Assembly (NCBI GenBank): GCA_020205615.1
Contig: CM035162.1
Coordinates: 44,506,464-44,570,463, forward strand
Origin: Panax quinquefolius
Taxonomy: Eukaryota; Streptophyta; Magnoliopsida; Apiales; Araliaceae
Direction: 5' to 3'
DNA: 64,000 nucleotides
The notes under the pieces are model-generated. The model had not been told where the DNA came from, ran no database searches, and saw only the letters and a list, made by a program, of their open reading frames with translations. Position 1 is the first letter of the stretch; the number at the start of each line of letters is the position of its first letter. This document shows positions 57,048 through 64,000 of the stretch, piece after piece. A program made the position numbers and the translations under genes.

Positions 57048-57639
57048 CTGATGCGCTGCTTACAAAATGCAACTTAGTTTTATCTCTTATCTCACGACCT
57101 ATCATTAATCAGATCATTCGTTCGATTAGAACAATATACTATAACATATAGTACTGTATTTCGCAGTCAGCACATAACCTAATCACATTATCACACATGT
57201 TCAACAGTTATTGCATCACAAACAAACATTAATACAGTCAAAATATCTAAGTCCAGATCAATTTCTAAAACATGTCGGTGTACTGATAGCTTTATCGGGT
57301 AATTATCGAGTTTAAGACTCTATTCCAACGTTCAATATCTGTAAGTATCATTCATATTATTTTAAATGACTTAATAAACATTTATTAATTTATCATGAAT
57401 TTTCAAACACCGAAATCATTATTAAATGATTCAAATATCAAATAATTCTATTAACATTTAATTATTATTAAACTAATAATGAAACCATTGCCAAAATATT
57501 AAAGTTATTTATAATAACTCAAAATATTTTTTAAACATTTATATTACCCTTAAATAATTTTTAAAATATTTAAAATTATTTTTAAATAATTACCATTAAT
57601 ATTAAATATTAATGTACTATTTCTTAAAATGTTAAAAGC

Positions 57640-58170
57640 CATTAAGTATAACTTAAAATATTTTTAATTCACTTAATATTATTAATCTTGATAATATTTA
57701 ATTCACCTCTTAGTATTATTAGTTCACTAATATACTTTTATTCGCTTACTAATATTATTAACATCTTAATAATATTTTAATACTTTACTAATATTATTAA
57801 TCCTCTTAATAATATTTTAATCATGCATTAATATTATTACTTTAATAATATCTTACTTATGCTTTAGTATCATTAATCAATTAATAATAATTTTATTCAT
57901 TTGCCAATAGTATTAATATTTTATTCATTTACTAATATTATTAATCATTTAATAATATTTTATTCCCTTACTAATGTTATTACATTTTAGTAATATTTTA
58001 ATCATCCTTTAATACTTTAATTTAATATTATTAATCTTTTAATAATATTTTAATATAAGATTAATACTTTAATAATATTGTAATTAAGCTTTAATCTTAA
58101 TATTTTATTTAATTAACAATATCATATTTTAATATTATTAATAGCATAATAACATTTTAATAATTTATTT
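57640..58170. repeat. TAATATTATTAAT-rich degenerate array in G
   Basis: About a dozen degenerate units of (T/A)ACTAATATTATTAAT(C/A) plus TTAATAATATTTTA, 35-45 bp apart. Almost pure A/T. Confidence 0.7.
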
Positions 58171-58285
58171 GATCAATAAACAATTTATTCTAATTGTTCA
58201 CCCTTTACAAAACCACTTATTTAATATCCATAAAAGGTCATAAATAACATTTCTTATTATAAATTACCAAAATGCCCTAAAAATA

Positions 58286-59041
58286 GTCATAACATTATAT
58301 ATTAGGAGTATTCAAGTATTAAAATAACATTTTTCTTATTTAAGACATCATTTAACTATTTATTTCTTTTTATTCATAACTTCATCATTTTTAGGAAAAA
58401 TACCAAACTAATTCCAAAAATTCTTCTTTTCTGGATTTAGACAGTATATGACCCAACAATGATCCCTAAATATTTCTGGAATTTTAGAAAATGATTTACT
58501 AATTTTAAAGTGCCCAAAACACTTGGATCTTGCTTCATTTTTCATAAATCGAGTTTTGCTCCGAACGATCTGAAATTTTCAGCGTATACTCTCATAACAT
58601 ATATGAACCAACTGTAAACATTTCGGATTTTTCCCATGTATACACTGTGAGATATTTGGGTGTTAATATTTAGGAGTCCTTTACGAAAATAGCCATTACA
58701 CACAACCTATAACTTGAAACGTGTCCGTTCTTTTTCCTACATGTAGATAACTTCTCAAGGTACCTCTGTGATTTTTCCCAGATTTTTAAAAGACTTGCAA
58801 CTGACCGAAATAGCCTCAAGAAAAATGGGGACAGTAGCTTTTTAGGGTTTCAAAACCTAAACTTTCTATGTGGACTGTTTTGGGGAAAACAGCCCCCCAA
58901 GGCTTCAATACTTGCTAGATTTGTGTTCTACCACTTGAGTTTACTAGATAACTCATGTATCTAGCACCCCCCTTTGACGGACCACAAATACAAGTTGTAA
59001 AACTTGAGTTACACAAGATTTAGGGGAAGAAAAACAAGGGT
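58286..59041 (+). repeat. Left arm of 755-bp inverted repeat in G
   Basis: Pairs with 59231-59984 over its whole length with only scattered mismatches; for example CTTGAGAAGTTATCTACATG at 59511 is the complement of the string near 58750. The 189-bp spacer is 59042-59230. Confidence 0.93.
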
Positions 59042-59230
59042 GAGGTTCTCATCCTTTTCTTTTTCTTATTCTTCTTCTATTTCGGTTTTTTACCTAATCA
59101 TATATGGGGGTTTGGTCTAATACTCAAAGTACTCTAGTTCTACATATCATCATGTATGGAACTAAGTATCTTGAGTGTTAGATCAAAGGTTTAGAGGAAG
59201 GAATTGAGCATATGTTCTCCAAGGGGTGAA

Positions 59231-59984
59231 ACCCTTGTTTTTCTTCCACTAAATCTTGTGTAACTCATGTTTTACAACTTGTATTTGTGGTCTGTCGAAG
59301 GGGGGTGCTAGATACATGAGTTATCTAGTAAACCCAAGTGGTAGAACACAAATCTAGCAAGTATTGAAGCCTTGGGGGCTTTTTTCCCCAAAATAGTCCA
59401 CATAGAAAGTTTAGGTTTTAAAACCCTAAAAAGCTACTGTCCCTGTTTTTCTTGAGGCTGTTTCGGTCAGTTGCAAGTCTTTTAAAAATCTGGGAAAAAT
59501 CACAGAGGTACCTTGAGAAGTTATCTACATGTAGGAAAAAGAACGGACACGTTTCAAGTTATAGGTTGTGTGTAATGGCTATTTCCGTAAAGGACTCCTA
59601 AATATTAACACCCAAATATCTCACAGTGTATACATGGGAAAAATCCAAAATTTTTACAGTAGGTTCATATATGTTATGAGAGTATACGCTGAAAATTTCA
59701 GATCATTCTGAGCAAAACTCGATTTATGAAAAATGAAGCAAGATCCGAGTGTTTTGGGCACTTTAAAATTAGTAAATCATTTTCTAAAATTCAAAAATAT
59801 TTGGGGATCATTGTTGGGTCATATACTGTCTAAACCCAGAAAAGAAGAATTTTTGGAATCAGTTTGGTATTTTTCCTAAAAATGATGAAGTTATGAATAA
59901 AAAAAAATAAATAGTTAAATGATGTCTTAAATAAGAAAAATGTTATTTTAATGCTTGAATACTCCTAATATATAATATTATGAC
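59231..59984 (-). repeat. Right arm of 755-bp inverted repeat in G
   Basis: Reverse complement of 58286-59041. The outer end is marked by ATATATAATATTATGAC against GTCATAACATTATATAT. Confidence 0.93.
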
Positions 59985-59989
59985 CGAAC

Positions 59990-60019
59990 CCTCTCTCTCT
60001 CTCTCTCTCTCTTCTCTCT
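59990..60019. repeat. (CT)n microsatellite
   Basis: About 11 CT units, interrupted once, just outside the inverted repeat. On the minus strand it is a GA run like the GA-rich leaders of A and E. Confidence 0.9.
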
Positions 60020-61188
60020 TGTATGCTACTAGCTTGGGAGAAAAAGATAGAAGAAGAAGAATGAAAGAAAATGAAATGTTCTAGCAAATGAAATGGGTGA
60101 TTAACTATTATCCCCTATACTTTTATTGTCACATGGATAAAAGACTTTGCCTTATCTCTTCAATTAGCCTAATCATGTGATTAAGGGTGCTTAATAGATT
60201 TGCAACCAATGGGAGATTGACACACATGTCCTTGTGTGTAAGACTTACTATTTAAGGAACTTGATTAGCATAATCTTCTTGCCTTAAAAGGCCTAAATGG
60301 TCAGTCCCCCTTGCCCCAATATCTACTCCATTTTGCTTTTATTTTAATGCACAAATATGATTAATCAAAAGCCTAAAATACCCTTAATCAAGTGGACTAA
60401 GTTTGGGCTTGCATTTTATTTCTTTTGGGCTTCTCCTTTAATTGTTTTGGGTCATGTAATGAACATAGTCTAACAATTTTAATATATGTTACCCAAATTA
60501 TTTATTTAGGGTTTCCATTTCCAATCATATGAAATTTAATTACTTATACATGTGGCTTTAGCTCATAACCTAATTAGGTTTACTAGAAATAGGTTTAAAA
60601 TTATTAGTCACTTGAAATAACAAGATTATCCACTTAAGTTAGTATACATATTAAATATTAACCCTTCCTTATTATCATAACCCTTGGGTTATTTAATTAT
60701 CTCACCTAATGTATAATTAGGTTATGAAGCTTTTATTTAGGGTTTAAAATAAAATAAAATTAGTTTCTAAAATTTGTAATTAGGGTTTCACACAGTAATA
60801 CAAGGGTTTGTCACATAACACCATAATTGATCAACCATTATCGGTCCACATATACAGTACATATTTATAGCACTGAAAAATCAAAATATAATTATTATAA
60901 TAATTCTAAAAATCATTTCATATATTATATAAATAATATATGATTATATCTTCATGAAAATAATTAATAAAACATTTCTACTATAAAATTAATTATGATA
61001 AGAATATAATTTATAATGATCAATAATTCTAAAATAAAATTATTTGTAACTATTCATATTTTTATTTATCACATAAATACATATATACATTATCTTGGCA
61101 CATATTTCTCATATTTAAAATAATAAAAAAAATTATACACAAAATTTCTAATTTATTTGTATAGAAAATATCGGGTTGTTACACTCCT

Positions 61189-61199
61189 TCTAGCGCCAA
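61189..61199 (-). promoter_or_regulatory. Primer-binding site of F, split by G
   Basis: Minus-strand TTGGCGCTAGA remains next to the LTR; the continuation AGGAGGGC lies beyond G at 55993-56000. The joined site begins TGGCGC, as expected for a Ty3 element of this group. Confidence 0.7.
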
Positions 61200-61703
61200 T
61201 GTTAACGCCAAGATCCGTCCACGCACTCCAATCACCAAAACGCGTCAAAACCTACACATAAACAGATAAACACCAAAAGCTTGACGACATTTGCCACCGA
61301 GGGATAGCTCCGGTGTGAGAATAAATACAGGTTGAATAAGGTTAACAATGGAGGCTTATTGCTCTAGTGCTAGAAAATAATAATGTGTGTACCTCATAAT
61401 TAGGGTAAAAGCCTTGTATTTATAATGATCTCACCACCTTCACGTAATCCTTCCCCGTATTGGATTAGAGTCCTTCATTAAATACGATTCTTACACCGAA
61501 TCGAATAAAATCTCCCAAACATAAGGAAATAGATCCAAATCCCAATATTTCCTCCTTATATTTAGAAATCAAGCATAAATAGGATTTATTGATTCCCTAT
61601 AACTTGCCAACCTCCAACCCAAATCTCCATATGGGTCAAAATAACCCTATATGGACCCTAGTCCATCGTATTAACTCAGGCCCGAATATTTCACAGCCCA
61701 ACA
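61200..61703 (-). repeat. F 5' LTR (504 bp)
   Basis: Plus strand TGTTAACGCC...GCCCAACA; on the minus strand TGTTGGGC...GGCGTTAACA. The inner end is fixed by the primer site; the outer end is chosen from the TG and the sharp change to AT-rich sequence, as no partner LTR is present. A minus-strand TATAAATAC near 61419-61427 is a plausible TATA box. Confidence 0.65.
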
Positions 61704-62299
61704 ATTCTCAAATAATAATATTTTACATGTCGACTTTTTTTATTGAAAGTTACGTGAATAAATTTAATTAGTAATTTTTTACCATATATTTGATACAATG
61801 GACTAATTTTATAATTTTATTTAATGTCATGTATTGATATACGTCACAATTATAATTTGTCTGAATTTTTTTGCAATAGATAACCTGACTCGATAGTAAT
61901 TTGCAATGTATTTCACCTTTATTTAATTAACTTAATTGATTCCGTTAATTAAGTTATGAACTTAATTATTAAATAACACAAATGTCATAAATGAGAAGTA
62001 TTCCTTTTATTTGAACATTATTATATTATTACTCTTTTACCAATTATATTCCTCAACTATTAGAATATACATAAACTCGCTAACACATTTTTATAATATA
62101 AAGGACAAATTTTAATACTCATAAAAGATGGGAAAAAAATTTAAATTCATTTTAACAAATATTAAAATATATGTAAAACAAACATAGACATAATTTCTTA
62201 CAATAAAACAAAATAAATCTTGATATTTTAAACGAAAATTAACTAAAAATTGAAGTTACTTATTTTTCTCAAATATTAAAATAAACATAAATTTGTCTT
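61704..62299. other. Unassigned AT-rich spacer
   Basis: Very AT-rich with no coding pattern or repeat I can name. TTTGTCTT at its end is the left target copy of the MITE. Confidence 0.4.
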
Positions 62300-62568
62300 G
62301 AGGACGGATCTAAAGCATACCTCTTAAATAACACACTCTCTTAAATAGCATTCTTTTATTAAAATTACGTTATTTTGGAAATTCTTTTAAAAAAAAATAA
62401 GTGGGGCCCGCGTGTGACATCTTTGTAAATAAAATGAAAGAAAGTGGAACACTCTCTTTTAATATTATTTTATTTTTTAAAAGAATCTTCAAAACGACGT
62501 AGTTTTAATAAAAGTACTATTTAAGAGAGCTATATTATTTAAAAGGTATACTTTAGATCCATTCTGAT
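62300..62568. mobile_element. MITE with long terminal inverted repeats
   Basis: GGATCTAAAGCATACCTCTT at 62306 mirrors the end at 62541-62560; the arms pair over about 90 bp each with mismatches. A possible 8-bp target copy TTTGTCTT is at 62292-62299 and 62569-62576, which would fit a hAT-type element. It has no coding capacity. Confidence 0.7.
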
Positions 62569-62576
62569 TTTGTCTT

Positions 62577-62863
62577 AGGCATAACTTTTCAAAATAAAAA
62601 AAGACAAATTTAATCCTCAGAAAAAAGAAAAAAATCATCGACAAAAATAAAAAACTAGTTTACCAAATGGAGATAGTATACATATCACTACTTTTCTTTA
62701 ATTCAACATTACCCTTAAAATCAACACAAACATACACTAGTAAAATGTAATCAAAATTATATTTATCTCAAATTTAATATTGACTTAAATTAAAGTAAAT
62801 TGAAAATTACAATATTTATCAAAAAAAAATTAAAATAATAGTACAACGATATACACAAAAAAC
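62577..62863. other. Unassigned AT-rich spacer
   Basis: A-rich sequence between the MITE and the C4 LTR; nothing recognisable. Confidence 0.4.
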
Positions 62864-64000
62864 TGTGGCGCCCCCAAAATAGGTATACATCACCCATTCT
62901 AAGTAGTCAAATACATGTTACAGAATACAAGTACAAACTTAATTATGCAACTGTCGTGTAAAATAAGCTGGGAATTTTAACACGAATATTGTCTCCTAGA
63001 CAATATCCAAACTCAAATGAAGTCCTCATTACAATTATTATTACACTATTTCACAGAATAGTGAGGACTACTAAAGCAACCATCTGGACCGTCACTCCAT
63101 TCTCCGACTAGTCCCAACTATATTCTCATTTCCTGAAGAGAACAATGAAAGCAAAGGGTGAGCTCAACTAGCCTAGTAAATAATATTATGACTAAGATAA
63201 TGCATAATAAATTATCGTTAGCCTTCAACAGTGTTAAACTGATAGAATACAATAGACAACAAGTTTAACTGCAGTGGAATAAACAATCCATTAGAAGAGT
63301 CAAGTAGAGCATGATATCTACTATCTTCTATGATTTAAAAGTTTATCATCAATTTTATCGCTGAGACTCAGGTCAATAAATAATCCACATCACTGAATTA
63401 TCCATGCACTACGGGTCAAGGATATTCATTATTATCACATACACGAATCATCCATGCACTACGGGCCAAGGATATTCATATTATCACAAATGGTCATGAT
63501 TATATCGATACATAGTCATAATCATACCAATCAATAGTCTATCTACGCACTACGGGCCAAAGATGACTTTTATCACAATATAAACATGAGAATGATGACA
63601 ATGATATAAGCATCAATCAAACAAAATCAAGGATAAATATTAAGATTTTTAATTTATCCAAAGTTTAAAAATGTCCAAATTGTCAACATGACAACTACTT
63701 TGTGGAGTAAAATTCAAGAATAATATTCATATATCAAAAATAATTTGGACAGAAAGAAATCAATTTTTCGGGTGAATAGTACCCCATGAATATGACTTCG
63801 TAAATAGTACCCCGTGAATAGTACCCCCGCATGAAAAGATTAAATTTTAACAAGAATATTCAGAAAAATATTCTTATAAAATGATACTAGATGAAGTGCA
63901 AATTTTAAGGATATTCTACTAATTTCAAGGAGTATAGAAGCAATACTTAACAAAATGAGTGTAGAATTCGGAATCTGAAACGAAATAATATTACTTACAT
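62864..64000 (-). mobile_element. C4: reverse family-C LTR (3' part), runs off the window
   Basis: Starts TGTGGCGCCCCCAAAATAG (reverse complement of the C LTR end) and follows C1 and C2 in reverse: AAAGGGTGAGCTCAACTAG near 63158, TAGTGCATGGATGATTC repeats (reverse) at 63400-63570, GTGAATAGTA repeats at 63770-63830. The flank before it has no primer site. Confidence 0.88.
63133..63999 (-). other. Candidate LTR leader intron, C4
   Basis: On the minus strand: donor AT|GTAAGTAATATT beginning at 63999, TTGAGCTCACCC, a TTTGCTTTCATTGTTCTC tract, and CAG ending at 63133. The donor is the best match to the plant consensus among the C copies. Confidence 0.5.

Larger units (their letters stand above)
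56001..61183 (-). mobile_element. G: 5.18-kb solo LTR with internal inverted repeat
   Basis: TGTAAAGCCCCC at the left and CGGGTTGTTACA at the right, flanked by exact CTCCT copies (55996-56000, 61184-61188). No primer site, purine tract or coding sequence inside, so a solo LTR. The ends are nearly symmetrical; minus orientation is chosen because TGTAACAACCCG and GCTCATCCTTGC then match the order in element A LTRs. Its insertion splits the primer site of F. Small frames at 55969 and 56969 are chance. Confidence 0.85.
51507..61703 (-). mobile_element. Element F: Tat-like Ty3 element, minus strand, 3' end missing
   Basis: On the minus strand: LTR (61703-61200), a primer site split by solo LTR G, leader, gag, protease, RT and RNase H. 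The RNase H runs into the E LTR at 51506; integrase and the 3' LTR are absent. The domain strings (KACPKDFYPL, FVDGSS, NNEAEYEA) and the order are those of the Tat/Ogre group. Every gene is broken. Confidence 0.88.

Overview
This is a repeat-only stretch of a plant nuclear genome. The evidence is AT-rich DNA packed with nested long terminal repeat (LTR) retrotransposons of plant lineages: Ty1/copia, Ty3 chromovirus (Tekay/Del-like), Athila-like and Tat-like. They have tRNA-Met or GGCGCC-type primer sites, TATAAATAG promoters and 5-bp target duplications. I see no host protein gene, tRNA, rRNA or CRISPR. Coding regions are decayed polyproteins with frameshifts and stops; the only uninterrupted one is a 312-codon gag-like frame at 36241-37179.

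Layout, left to right. 1-1145: 3' part of an LTR of Ty3 family C (copy C0). 1440-1735: diverged reverse C-like LTR piece. About 1739-7442: copia element H (LTR, primer site, gag, protease, integrase), cut at 7442. 7443-32734: Ty3 element C1, whose 5' LTR is split by non-autonomous element A (8031-18125) and copia element B (20344-29526, minus). C1 is cut at 32734 by a reverse C LTR fragment, C3, which is itself split by Athila-like element D (33120-39071, minus, TSD TATAA). 39187-44614: second C element, C2 (LTR, gag, protease, RT), cut off inside RNase H. 44615-51506: non-autonomous element E with a truncated 5' LTR and a 3.3-kb 3' LTR. 51507-61703: Tat-like element F (minus), whose primer site is split by a 5.18-kb solo LTR, G (56001-61183, TSD CTCCT). 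62300-62568: a MITE. 62864-64000: start of a reverse C LTR, C4.

Three observations stand out. First, LTRs of families C, A and E, and perhaps G, seem to carry the same kind of leader intron: TATA box, short exon, GTAAGG or GTATAA donor, then a CTCAC/CTCAA branch-like box and a CAG or TAG acceptor before the primer site. Fast-changing tandem repeats lie inside that interval. Second, A and E have different LTRs but share a long non-coding internal domain. It starts with a dense run of short perfect hairpins and later contains repeated AGTCTATGCT...TAGAC stem-loops; several stems are kept in both elements with G-U wobble changes. This looks like a conserved structured RNA domain of non-autonomous retrotransposons and is my best candidate for an undescribed system. 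Third, solo LTR G contains a 755-bp near-perfect inverted repeat that would fold into a long dsRNA hairpin if transcribed.

All comparisons were made by eye between copies within the window. No database search, alignment score or folding program was run.
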